Source of the DNA: Phenylobacterium sp.
GTDB lineage: Bacteria > Pseudomonadota > Alphaproteobacteria > Caulobacterales > Caulobacteraceae
Assembly (NCBI RefSeq): GCF_013822795.1
Contig: NZ_PNLB01000025.1
Coordinates: forward strand, 1 to 62,439
Direction: 5' to 3'
DNA: 62,439 nucleotides
This document shows, piece by piece, positions 47,101-55,125 of this stretch (the stretch's first letter is position 1; each line of letters begins with the position of its first letter). Both the position numbers and the translations under genes were made by a program. The notes under the pieces were generated by a model, which searched no databases, was not told the origin of the DNA, and saw only the letters and a list, made by a program, of their open reading frames with translations.

Positions 47101-47777
47101 CCGATAGCCTGCGCAAACTGGGCGCGCTGCAGATCGGCGGCCTGACGGCCAGCCAGCTAGGGTCGCTCTCGGGGGAGGACCTGCGCAAGTTCGCCGCCGC
47201 TCAGATCGCTCGCTTCTCGACCGCACAGCTCAATGCGTTGAGCCCTGCCCAGGTCGGATCGTTCGATCCCGAACAGCTTTCGGGCGTGACCCCAGCCCAG
47301 CTTTCGGGCCTCTCGCCCACGAACCTGCGGGCGCTGACCGCCGGTCAGCTGGCGTCGTTATCGGTCCAGCAGGTGGCGGGGCTGTCCGGTGAGCAGATCG
47401 GCGTGCTGACCATCGATCAGTTCCAGGCGCTGACCCCGACCCAGGTCGGCGGGCTGAGCGCATCGCAAATCGGCGGCCTGCCGCTCGCCAAGCTCGCGCA
47501 ACTGGCCCCGCAGGACCTCGCGGAGTTCGGAACGGTTCAATTCCGGGCGCTGGCGCCGTCCCAGATCGCCGCCCTCGCCCCGGCGCTCATCGGCGCCCTG
47601 ACACCGTCGCAGGGGGCGATGTTCGAGCCCAATCAGGCCGCCGCGCTCACGCCGGCCCAGCTCGCCGCGCTGCCGCCGGCGGCGATCTCCGCCATGCGTC
47701 CCTGGGTCCGCGAAGCCTTTACCGCCAACCAGCTCGCTGCGTTGCGCCAGGACCAGCTCGAGGCGCTGGCAGGCTGA
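44154..47777 (+). CDS. Giant protein of 150 tandem octapeptide repeats
   Basis: A 1207-residue protein. After MSISQL the whole chain to residue 1205 divides into 150 units, 149 of eight residues and one of seven, leaving only a final Ala-Gly. The consensus is [S/T]-[A/P]-x-Q-[I/L/V]-x-[A/G/S]-[L/F]. Position 8 is hydrophobic in every unit and position 4 is Gln in 98 of 150 by my count. No cysteine, signal peptide, membrane segment or calcium-binding domain is seen. S/T-x-x-Q/E resembles a helix capping box, so a regular helical solenoid is possible (inference). No strong ribosome-binding site precedes the ATG. I recall similar repeats as segments of large secreted alphaproteobacterial proteins, but not as a whole protein. 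Function unknown. Confidence 0.93.
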   Translation: MSISQLSLAQIGALPVSTVEALTADELKSLSAAQVGAISNEGLSALNGEQVASLSAAQIKGVTAAQLKGLAAADMAEFTPAQILAFSSAQLNALSSANFAALSQEQVDGLSRTQVQSLSPTILSALGVSDINEFNAAQIGALTSNQLRALSELQVAGLNASRLDGLSAQQLNAFSAKQLAALTAEQFASLDGVQALGISPAQIKLLSAADFAKVTTEQVHSFSAAQIGAINAGGLSTLTPDEIAGLSAAQIKGLAPAQIKSMSVEQLTAFTREQFAAFSAPQIGAFPPAAVNALPPERLAGLSIAQIKGLTGPQIVGLDAAHVSALTPSQVGALSWTQTGAISATQLAAFTPAQIGGLSAMQVSGLTTSHLAALSADQVGALAPAQLAGLTTRQIAQLPSATFDSFSSTQVLAFSPAQLGALSTANITSLTPEETAGLSTLQIRGLTKTQLAALDASAVAAWSSDQRLSLTGGQLSALSSAKLALFSGPELAALSKPQLQGLTAAQVGSLSASAFDALTSAQVLALSPGQIGALSLPNTAALMPQEIAGFTIQQVAALTPAQIAALGEQHTAALSASQARTLSAAQIAALSPAKLGALAAGSLAALSAPQVRSIGPASLSALDPQVLAKFTGAQVGAMSAGQLGALSALQLQSLSESQLDGLTAAQLGALSTDGLAALTAPQVASLSTGQIKGLTAGQLTGLAPADFAELQPAHLLALSGAQLGSLSVENFTAIAPDVLGALNAPQLRGLSAVQVASLTPSRFAALNSAQRLAFTPAQLGSLSLEATAELATTEVRSLTAAQIGGLRNDQLATLGAHLPDFTPGQIAGLTASQLNSLTAEQISGLSISQVGGLTAPQIGGMSAAAYSALGQEQVAVLKGAQLSGFNAARMGALTAEDFDEFSADQILSFTPGQLAGLSLRNITSLTEDELARLGRPQVAGLTPAQLAAFSPAQFDAFGVAQVQVMTAAQIGALGPDLLSAIAPDSLRKLGALQIGGLTASQLGSLSGEDLRKFAAAQIARFSTAQLNALSPAQVGSFDPEQLSGVTPAQLSGLSPTNLRALTAGQLASLSVQQVAGLSGEQIGVLTIDQFQALTPTQVGGLSASQIGGLPLAKLAQLAPQDLAEFGTVQFRALAPSQIAALAPALIGALTPSQGAMFEPNQAAALTPAQLAALPPAAISAMRPWVREAFTANQLAALRQDQLEALAG

Positions 47778-47841
47778 GCGGCGACGTCCGCTCAGCGCGC
47801 TCGCGGACGCGATTGGCTCACGGCCGCGATTTCGCCGCGCA

Positions 47842-49392
47842 TCAGGCCTCGTGCACCTTGGCTTGGTCGGGGGTGACAGCGTATCGCGCCATCGTGCTGA
47901 TCTTGCCGCCGGGCGTCTGAACCCTGTCCATCATCTTGACCGAGGTCTCCCAGCGCTTGGCCGAGATGTCGAACAGATGGTAGCCGCGGAAGTTGTTGAC
48001 CATCTTCATGTGCGGATTGATCGACAGCTCCCGCTCAGCTTCGGACAGCGTGCCGCCGTCGCCGTTCGAGGTGATCGAGGTGGCCAGGAACTCGACCGCA
48101 GCGGCCTTGCCGTCCGGCGCTTCCTCGTGCTCGGGGACGGCCCCGACGATGTTGCGGTGGAAGTCGCCCGAGGCGATCACGACATTGGTCAGCTCGCGCT
48201 TGCGGATGGCGTCGACCAGCCGCGCCCGCGCCGGGCGGTAGCCGTCCCAGGTGTCGAACGAGGTGAAGGGGGTCGTCTCGCCCGGGTTCAGCCGCTGATA
48301 GGGCGTCACCAGCACCTGCTGGGCCAGCAGGTTCCAAACCGCCGCGTTGCCCAGCCCCTCGTCCAGCCAGGCCTCCTGGCTGGCGCCGAGCATGGTCGGG
48401 GCGACGTGCGCCTCGACCGGGCACGGCTTGAGCTTGCCGTCATTGCACGGCTGGTCCGAGCGGTACGAGCGGGTGTCCAGAACGTGCATGCGCAGCAGGC
48501 CGCCATAGTCGAGGCGGCGATAGGCGGTGATCCCGCCGGGGCCCGGCAGTTGCGCGCGGCGCACCGGCATATGCTCGTACCAGGCCTGCAGCGCGGCCAG
48601 CTTGCGCAGGCGGAAGAACTCCGGCGGCGTGCCGTCCTGGTCCAGCTCGCCGGCCCAGTTGTTGTCGACCTCGTGGTCGTCGAACGAGACGGCGAAGGCG
48701 CAGGCCGCGTGGGCCGCCTGCATGTGCGGGTCCGACTTGTACTGCGCGTGGCGGCGGCGGTAGTCGTCCAGGCTGTAGATCTCGTCGCCGGCGTGCTGGC
48801 GCACGACGCCCGCGCCCAGCGGCCGGCCGGCGCGCTCGTAGATGTAGTCGCCATAGTGAAAGATCAGGTCGAGGTCAGGCTCGCGCGCCATGTGCCCCCA
48901 GGCATCGAAGAAGCCCGCCTCCCAGTGCTGGCAGCCGCCGACCCCGATGCGGATGTTGGTCGCCACCTCGCCGGCCGCCGGCGCGGTGCGCGCCATGCCG
49001 ACGGGGCTCGCCTCGCCGCCGGTCAGGGTGAACCGGTACCAGTAATGCCGGTGCGGCCGCAGGCCGGACAGCTCGACGTGCACCGAATGCGCCAGCTCGG
49101 GCCGCGCCAGCGCCTCGCCCTTGCGGACGACCTTGGCGAAGCGCGCATCTTCGGCGACTTCCCAGCCTACCTTCACCACGCTCTGCGGCATGCCGCCGTG
49201 CTCTTCCAGCGGGCGGGGCGCCAACCGCGTCCAGATCACGAAGCCGTCCGGCCACGGGTCGCCCGCGGCCACACCGAGCGAAAACGGATAGGCGCCGGTC
49301 GGCGCGGCCATCACCCGCTGGGGTGCGAAGCCCGAGACCAGGGCCAAGGCGCCGGCGGCCCTGATGATTTCACGGCGATCCCGAATAAGCAT
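47842..49392 (-). CDS. phoD: Alkaline phosphatase D (PhoD family)
   Basis: A 516-residue secreted metallo-phosphodiesterase/phosphatase. The N-terminus RDRREIIRAAGALALVSGFA has a twin-arginine (Tat) look and ends near VMAA. PhoD motifs follow: RIGVGGCQHWEAGFFDAW, FHYGDYIYERAG, VSFDDHEVDNNWAGE and VVIASGDFHRNIVGAVPE, which hold the Fe/Ca ligands. It is the third gene of a minus-strand set, 19 bp after the metallophosphoesterase gene. The context suggests phosphate scavenging from esters outside the cytoplasm. Confidence 0.94.
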   Translation of the reverse strand: MLIRDRREIIRAAGALALVSGFAPQRVMAAPTGAYPFSLGVAAGDPWPDGFVIWTRLAPRPLEEHGGMPQSVVKVGWEVAEDARFAKVVRKGEALARPELAHSVHVELSGLRPHRHYWYRFTLTGGEASPVGMARTAPAAGEVATNIRIGVGGCQHWEAGFFDAWGHMAREPDLDLIFHYGDYIYERAGRPLGAGVVRQHAGDEIYSLDDYRRRHAQYKSDPHMQAAHAACAFAVSFDDHEVDNNWAGELDQDGTPPEFFRLRKLAALQAWYEHMPVRRAQLPGPGGITAYRRLDYGGLLRMHVLDTRSYRSDQPCNDGKLKPCPVEAHVAPTMLGASQEAWLDEGLGNAAVWNLLAQQVLVTPYQRLNPGETTPFTSFDTWDGYRPARARLVDAIRKRELTNVVIASGDFHRNIVGAVPEHEEAPDGKAAAVEFLATSITSNGDGGTLSEAERELSINPHMKMVNNFRGYHLFDISAKRWETSVKMMDRVQTPGGKISTMARYAVTPDQAKVHEA

Positions 49393-49411
49393 GTGGCGTC
49401 AGCCCTTTCGA

Positions 49412-50704
49412 TCAAGGCTTGGGCGCGCCGAAGCGCTGATGAAAATCGGTGAGGGTCAGCGCGAACTCATCGCGCTTGAGGTAGTCGGCGTCGGAGAGCT
49501 GTCCCTGGCCGTCATGGGCCTTGTACCAAGCGCCGTACTCCGGGACTTCCGAGGCGAACATGCCGTAGTGGGTGGAATAGGTGCGGACCTCGATCGTCGG
49601 CCGCTCGCCATCGAGCCTAAACTTCAGCAGCCGCAGCCAGCCGTCGCCCACGTCGACGCCGGTCGCTCCCGCCTCGTTGGCGGTCTGACCGCGGCCCTGA
49701 TAGTCCGCCATCATCTGGTGGACCTCGTGGCCGAAGGCGTTGGCGGCGACGCTGTAGCCCTGGCCCCCGACGTGCCCGCTCAGCACCAGGAACACCTGGT
49801 CCTGGCGGCTGATGAACTCGTCCCAGATCATCTGCGGGTCGTTGTCTTGCGGATCGAGCCGGCTGTTGTTGGGGTTCGAGCGCCGGTTCCGTTTGCCGTC
49901 GCGGTCCAGATAGTCGTGGGTCGAGACGATGGTCGGCAGGCCGGGGTAGCGGGCGATGACCTTCGCCGCCCAGGCCAGCGAGGCGTCCGGCGCGTGGTAC
50001 TGCAGGCCGATGTGCAGGAACCGGCACTTGCCGGCCGTGAACACCTGGGCGCTGTCGGCGCCGCCGTCATGGCCGCCGACGTACCAGGGTTTGCCCTTGA
50101 AGAACGCCGAGTCCGGCGAGAACGCTGACTGGAAGCCGGTCAGCCCGCCGACGTGCCGAACGCCGTCCTTCTTGGCCTCCGGCTGCGGCGGGTGGGACGG
50201 ATCGGTCCACAGCGCGTCGAAGTCGTGGTTGCCCGGCAGCACCGAGAACGGCAGCTTGCCGTCGATCAGCTGATAGCCGCGGACCGCGGTCGGGATCTCG
50301 AACGCCCGGGTGTGGGCCTTCGGCGACAGCGCCACTTCCGAACCGCCGAAGTTGGGCATCCACTTGAAGCCGCGCGCCGCGTGCCCGGCGTCCATCCACT
50401 CTGAATAATGCTGCCACACATCACCCATGTGGGTGGCGAAGACGATATCGCCGCCGGCGCTGCGAGCGTGTTCGCCCACCCACCACATCTGCGCGAAATA
50501 CTGCTCGGCCGCGTCGAACGGAAAGCCCGACCACTTCTGATGCCGGTAGTCGACATAGTTCTGGGTGTCCGGGATCATGGCCACCGTGAACTCGCCGCAG
50601 TCGCCCTGGCGATAGCTCTCGGCGTGCGCGCCAACCGCCGTCGCCATGACGGCGGCCGCACAAGCCAGCCCCGACAGGCGCGCGCCCATCCCCCCGGCGC
50701 CCAT
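49412..50704 (-). CDS. Secreted metallophosphoesterase
   Basis: A 430-residue calcineurin-like phosphoesterase. A signal peptide (RLSGLACAAAVMATAVGAHA) is followed by FTVAMIPDTQNYVDYRHQKW (first metal motif). Then come FATHMGDVWQH, VLPGNHDFDALW (GNHD motif), VSTHDYLDRDG and LVLSGHVGGQGY. The start codon at 50704 overlaps the receptor gene's stop as TGATG, so the two are coupled. With PhoD it gives two different phosphoesterases behind one outer-membrane receptor. Confidence 0.92.
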   Translation of the reverse strand: MGAGGMGARLSGLACAAAVMATAVGAHAESYRQGDCGEFTVAMIPDTQNYVDYRHQKWSGFPFDAAEQYFAQMWWVGEHARSAGGDIVFATHMGDVWQHYSEWMDAGHAARGFKWMPNFGGSEVALSPKAHTRAFEIPTAVRGYQLIDGKLPFSVLPGNHDFDALWTDPSHPPQPEAKKDGVRHVGGLTGFQSAFSPDSAFFKGKPWYVGGHDGGADSAQVFTAGKCRFLHIGLQYHAPDASLAWAAKVIARYPGLPTIVSTHDYLDRDGKRNRRSNPNNSRLDPQDNDPQMIWDEFISRQDQVFLVLSGHVGGQGYSVAANAFGHEVHQMMADYQGRGQTANEAGATGVDVGDGWLRLLKFRLDGERPTIEVRTYSTHYGMFASEVPEYGAWYKAHDGQGQLSDADYLKRDEFALTLTDFHQRFGAPKP

Positions 50705-53337
50705 CAGTACTTGTAGGTCAGGTCGAGCTGGAACGCGCGGTTCCGGGTCAGCTCGTAGCGGCGCATCTCGTAGGGCACGCCGTAGTAGCCCTGCTGCACC
50801 GGATCCTCGAGGATGTTGGTGACCTGGAACTTGGCGATCAGGTTATCGGTCAGCGTGTAACGGACCGCCGCGTCGAGCTGGCCGCGCTCCTCCAGCCAGT
50901 AGGTCGTCCACGGATAGGCCCCCAGCGAGATCGGGCTGCGGCTCTTCCAGTTGTAGGCGAGCCGGATCTCCCCGTTGCGCGGCAGGCGATAGAAGGTGCT
51001 GACATTGACCAACCAGTCGGCCTGGTACTGCAGCGCGTCCAGGTGCACCCAGTTGGCGCCCGACGCGTACTCCATCTCCGCCCACATCCGCGTGGCGTTG
51101 GCCGAGAAGCCGACCTTGTCGGCGAGGAACCCCGGCAGGCCAGGCACCGCGTCCGTGACGAGCTGGACTTCGACGCCCTTCATGGTCGACTGCGAGGCGT
51201 TCATCGGCTGCGAGACGTCGTAGGTCTGACCGTTGATCGTCTGCTGGGTCGTCTGTGTGAAGATGTCGTCCTTGATCTTCTTGTAGAACCCGCTGACCGA
51301 GACCAGCCCGCTGCCGCCGAAATAGAACTCGGCCGCCAGGTCGAAATTGTCCGACACCCGCGGCTTCAGGTCCGGATTGCCCCGGGAAATCGTCAGGTTC
51401 TGGGTGTTGACGTTCTCGGCCCGCGCGATGTCGCCGAACGCCGGGCGCCCGAGCGTGCGGCTATAGCCGGCCTTGATCCGCAGGTTGTCGGAAAGGCGCT
51501 GGGTGGCGATGAAGGAAGGCAGCAGGTGGTCGTAGCCGCCGTCGCGCTCGGCGAACGTGCCGTCATAACGCCCGGCCGTGGCCACCGGAGAGGCCGCGGT
51601 GAAGTCGACCTTGTCGTAGCGCAGGCCCGCGACCGCGCTGAACGTGTCGGTCGCGTAGGACAGGGCCGCATAGCCGGCCAGCACCGTCTCGTCGTAGCGA
51701 TAGTCGGCCGACCAGGCGGCGTTGTTGGTGCTGGTCTGGTTGACCGCCAGGTTCGGCTTCACCGTGCTGGCGAACTGCTCGTAGTTCACCCAGACCACGG
51801 GGTAGTTATACATCCACGAACTGATGTCCGGCACGAAGCCGACCGCGCCCATCGGGCTGCTGTTCGACACATAGGTGATGGTCTGGGAGTCGCGTTCGGT
51901 CTCGACCCGCCGCAGGTCGGCGCCGGCCGCGAACCCGAAACCGCGGGCATCGCCACCGTAGTTCCACTTGTAATCGAGCTTGGCCTCTTTCGAGGTCATC
52001 TCGGCGTCGACATAGAGGTCGGAGGCGGTCGACAGCTTGTAGTTGGCGATGTTGATCAGCGCCTCGTTGTTCTCGATCGTGATCTGATCCGACAGGCCGG
52101 ACATGTCGAAAGTGATGTACGAGCTCGTCGGGGTGAAGGCGTAGTAGGCCCCCAGGTCGGTGTCGTGGAACCGGTTGATGTTCCAGCCGGCGCGGAACTC
52201 CAGCGAACCCTTGTCGCCGAGGTCGGCGATCGCCTTGAAGATCGCGCCGCCGGTCTCGTTCTCGAAACGGTCGTAGTCGAAGCCCGAGGTGGTGTTGCCG
52301 ATCTTCAGCCGCGCGACCTCCGGGCTGAGGCGCTGCAGGTTCGAATAGTTCTGGACCTGGAACTGGTTGAAGGTCTGATCTTCCTGCTGGCGGTAGCCAT
52401 AGCCGAGGATCGACAGCTGTAGGCCCGGCATGGGTTCGTATTCGAACTGGGCCGAGCCGCCGTAGGTCTTGGTGAAGTGGGTGTAGTCCATCGGGCGCAT
52501 CAGCGAGGGCAGCGGATGCTGCCCGTCCCAGTTGGACAGGTCGGCGTTCCCCGGCGTGCCCGCCGGCGTATAGAAGACCCGGCCGTTGGCGTTGCGCTTG
52601 GTGTAGTCGAAGGTCTTCTGGCGATAGACGCCCGACAGCACGACGCCGAATTGCTGGTCCGGCCCGAACGAGCGCGCCAGCAGGCCCTTCACCCCGCCGC
52701 CCCACGGCGTGTCGTTGTAGTCGCCGAGGCTGTTGGTCCCGGGCACGTACTTGCCCTTGCCCGACTGATAGGTCCCGAACACGTCGAGATAGATCGTATC
52801 CGGGTCGTTGAGAGCGCTGCGCGGAATGATGTTGGTGACGCCGCCGATCGCGCCGACGTCCAGGTCCGGCGTGAAGGTCTTGAAGATCTCGGTGGTCCGC
52901 GAGATCTGGGTCGGGATCAGGTTGAGGTCGACGCGCCGCAGACCGTCGCCGTCGTTGGCCGACGAGAACATCGCCATGCCGTCAAACGAGGTGAAGTTAA
53001 GGTCGGGCGAGATGCCGCGCACCGACACATAGGCCGCTTCCTGCTCGCCATAGAGCGTCTGCATCGAAGAGACGCCCGGCACCCGGATCAGCGCCTCGGC
53101 CAGCGTCTCGTCGGCCAGGTCGCCGGTGTCGTCCTGGGTCAGGGTGTCGACCACCGCCACGCTCTCGCGCCGGTTCCTCACCGCCTCCTGGCTGCGCAGG
53201 GTGCTGCCGGTGACGACCAGCTCGTCGACGGCGCCGCCGCCATCGGCTGAGGCGTCCTCGGCGAAGGTTTGCGCATGCGCCGCCGAGGCGAGGGCCAAGG
53301 CGGACACGGTCACGAGGAACCGGGAAACGAACGACAT
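50704..53337 (-). CDS. TonB-dependent outer-membrane receptor
   Basis: An 877-residue receptor. The signal peptide is SRFLVTVSALALASAAHAQ. The TonB box lies near VDELVVTGST. The plug (ETLAEALIRVPGVSSMQTLY, then VSVRGISPDLNFTSFDGMAM, and IGGVTNIIPRSALND) leads into a 22-strand barrel ending in the aromatic RNRAFQLDLTYKY. It resembles carbohydrate or phospho-compound receptors of Caulobacterales more than siderophore receptors. It is first in an operon with two phosphoesterase genes, which points to uptake of an organophosphate or its product. Confidence 0.95.
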   Translation of the reverse strand: MSFVSRFLVTVSALALASAAHAQTFAEDASADGGGAVDELVVTGSTLRSQEAVRNRRESVAVVDTLTQDDTGDLADETLAEALIRVPGVSSMQTLYGEQEAAYVSVRGISPDLNFTSFDGMAMFSSANDGDGLRRVDLNLIPTQISRTTEIFKTFTPDLDVGAIGGVTNIIPRSALNDPDTIYLDVFGTYQSGKGKYVPGTNSLGDYNDTPWGGGVKGLLARSFGPDQQFGVVLSGVYRQKTFDYTKRNANGRVFYTPAGTPGNADLSNWDGQHPLPSLMRPMDYTHFTKTYGGSAQFEYEPMPGLQLSILGYGYRQQEDQTFNQFQVQNYSNLQRLSPEVARLKIGNTTSGFDYDRFENETGGAIFKAIADLGDKGSLEFRAGWNINRFHDTDLGAYYAFTPTSSYITFDMSGLSDQITIENNEALINIANYKLSTASDLYVDAEMTSKEAKLDYKWNYGGDARGFGFAAGADLRRVETERDSQTITYVSNSSPMGAVGFVPDISSWMYNYPVVWVNYEQFASTVKPNLAVNQTSTNNAAWSADYRYDETVLAGYAALSYATDTFSAVAGLRYDKVDFTAASPVATAGRYDGTFAERDGGYDHLLPSFIATQRLSDNLRIKAGYSRTLGRPAFGDIARAENVNTQNLTISRGNPDLKPRVSDNFDLAAEFYFGGSGLVSVSGFYKKIKDDIFTQTTQQTINGQTYDVSQPMNASQSTMKGVEVQLVTDAVPGLPGFLADKVGFSANATRMWAEMEYASGANWVHLDALQYQADWLVNVSTFYRLPRNGEIRLAYNWKSRSPISLGAYPWTTYWLEERGQLDAAVRYTLTDNLIAKFQVTNILEDPVQQGYYGVPYEMRRYELTRNRAFQLDLTYKY

Positions 53338-53549
53338 GCTACAGCTTTCAACTTGCGCTTTTACAGCGCGCCCCCACCCGCTGACCCGGCGCTCGGCCCG
53401 GCCAATGGGAGCGGCTAACTAGTGATGCTTGATGTCGTCGCGGTGAGGCTTTTGTAGCGATCGGATGACGGTGGTGACGGGCCACGACTTGGTCGACTTA
53501 CCCGCGCCGCGCGCGACGGCTGACGTCGGGCTCGCCCGGCGTAAGGAAA

Positions 53550-53580
53550 GCCCCCAAGCGTGAGCCTGGGGGCCTTTTGA
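53550..53580 (-). terminator. Terminator after the PEP-CTERM gene
   Basis: A 24-bp hairpin (53550-53573) pairs GCCCCCA with TGGGGGC and continues inward with one mismatch to a GTGA loop. Read on the minus strand it is followed by TTTCC; on the plus strand it is followed by TTTTG. It lies 26 bp after the stop of the minus-strand gene at 53607. The rest of the gap up to the receptor gene (53338-53549) holds no gene. Confidence 0.75.
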
Positions 53581-53606
53581 ACTTGAGTGGCCGCAAGGAG
53601 TCCGCG

Positions 53607-54264
53607 TCAGAGCGCGAGCATCGCCTGGCGACGGCGGCGAAGCATGGCGCCGGCGGCTCCAAAACCGGTGATCATTATCGCCCAGGTCGAAGGTTCAGGA
53701 ACGACTCCCACGGGACCGAGCGGCGCGGTGGAGGTGCGGAAATCGTCAATGATCACGTAGTCCGGCGTGGTGGTGGTCAAGCGCGCGCTGCGAATACCGT
53801 TCGCTTTGAGGCCATAGAAATTGCCAGCGTTGCTAACGCCTGTCGGGGAGATCTGCTGGCTCTCGAGCAGCGCTCCCAGCGCGTCATAGGCGCTTAAGGT
53901 CCAGGTCAAGTCCGAAGCCCCGAAGAAAAAGCCGAAGCCGGTGAGCGCCTGATCGAAGGCCATATCGATCCGGGTGTGGCTGACGCTCTTCAGCGACTTG
54001 CCGATGGCGTTGAACTGACCGCCGTACTGCGTCTCAACGCCCAACGCGCCGGTCGGGGTCGTGAAGGTCACACCGCCGGCCGAGATTTGGTTGAAGTAAC
54101 CGGAGGTCACGGCTTCGAAATCGATCACCGCACCGCCCGAAAGGCCGGTCGCCGCCTCCACCGGAGCGCGGAGTCTGGGTGAAGATGGTCGCCGCGTTCG
54201 CAGGCTGGAAGGACGAGAGGGCGCACAGTACAGCGCCCCCGAACAACATGGACTTGAGCTTCAC
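53607..54264 (-). pseudogene. PEPxxWA-CTERM sorting-domain protein, frameshifted
   Basis: The C-terminal 185 residues are in one frame: VIDFEAVTSGYFNQISAGGV, a beta-sandwich domain with FGFFFGASDLTWTLSAYDAL, then VPEPSTWAIMITGFGAAGAM and the basic RRRRQ end. This is a PEPxxWA exosortase-type sorting signal. Its signal peptide (LKSMLFGGAVLCALSSFQPA, then NAATIFTQT) is in another frame, starting at a GTG at 54264 with GGGAG about 10 bp upstream. Removing one base in the GCTCCGGTGGAG stretch near 54161 joins the two. So either the gene is broken or the read has one extra base. A functional product would be exported and anchored or sorted at the outer surface. Confidence 0.8.
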
Positions 54265-54459
54265 TTGGAAAGCGCTCCCTAGGTTCTGGTTTTCGGGAGT
54301 GGAGTAATTTCTCCTCGCCGGCCCCGCTTCCCCCATTCGACGGAGGATCGGCGCCTCTCAACGAGCAGCGCGGTCCCGAGCGCTTCATTCGTATGGCGGA
54401 AGCGCGCCCAGGGCGTTCGCGCTACCGCCGGTCCAGATCCAATTTACAGAAGGCTTCCC

Positions 54460-55047
54460 ATGCGTCTCCCCTTCACGGCCGCCTTCGGCGCGCTGGCCGC
54501 TACCCTGAGTCTGTCCAATCCGGCTGCGGCTCTCGATCCCGAGTTCGAGGCGCTGCGCGCCGCCGCCCGCAAGCACGAGGCCGAACGGGCGAGCACGCCG
54601 CAGCCGCCCCCCGCCGCCCCGACCAAGCCCGCCGGCCCTTCGCTCGCCAAGTTCATTCCGGCCGCGCCCCAGGGCTGGAAGCTGCGGAACAACCCCTTCG
54701 ATGACGCAGAAGGCCTGGTCGATCTCGGCCGGCAAGCCTCCGGTCGCTATGTCCAGGCTGGTGTTCCCAGCGGTCCGGCGCTCGAGATCACGCTTTTGGC
54801 CAAGGGCGACCTGATCGGCGGCGGGGTGCCAAAGCTCGGGCTAGACGCGGCCAGCGGCAAGGAAATCTCGGAAGTGTCCATCGCAGGCCACAAGGCCTAT
54901 CTGTCCTGGCAGGCGGCGACCCGGTCCGGGCAGCTGACCTTCAGCGTCGGCCGCTACCAGATCATCGTGGCGGGCCGGCAAGCCACGCCCGACCTGCTCA
55001 GCCAGTTCGCAAACAGGATCGATCTGGCGCGGCTGAAAGCCGCCTGA
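54460..55047 (+). CDS. Secreted hypothetical protein (paralogue of the one at 59690)
   Basis: A 195-residue protein. The signal peptide is MRLPFTAAFGALAATLSLSN, cut near AAA-LD. A helical, proline-rich linker follows (PPPAAPTKPAGPSLAKFIPA) and then a domain from APQGWKLRNNPFDDAEGLVD to the end. Its last part (KAYLSWQAATRSGQLTFSVG, then FANRIDLARLKAA) matches the end of the protein at 59690-60193 (DAYLTYDANEQGGVLQMRVG, then FARSIDTARLQKY). The two are therefore paralogues on either side of one gene cluster. No known family; function unknown. Confidence 0.78.
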   Translation: MRLPFTAAFGALAATLSLSNPAAALDPEFEALRAAARKHEAERASTPQPPPAAPTKPAGPSLAKFIPAAPQGWKLRNNPFDDAEGLVDLGRQASGRYVQAGVPSGPALEITLLAKGDLIGGGVPKLGLDAASGKEISEVSIAGHKAYLSWQAATRSGQLTFSVGRYQIIVAGRQATPDLLSQFANRIDLARLKAA

Positions 55048-55125
55048 TCAAGGGGAGATCCCGGCCTGTGGCGCGGGCCGGGATCCTACAATCGGCGCGA
55101 CGCAACCCGCCGCCCGCCACCGGCG

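Noticed and set aside
44498..47540. Several long minus-strand frames antisense to the octapeptide gene
   Set aside because: They follow from the repeated codon pattern of the plus-strand gene, carry no family features, and are rich in residues expected from reading the repeat backwards.
44154..47777. Tandem repetition considered as a CRISPR or DNA satellite
   Set aside because: The 24-bp units are degenerate at DNA level and conserved only at protein level; there are no identical repeats with unique spacers.
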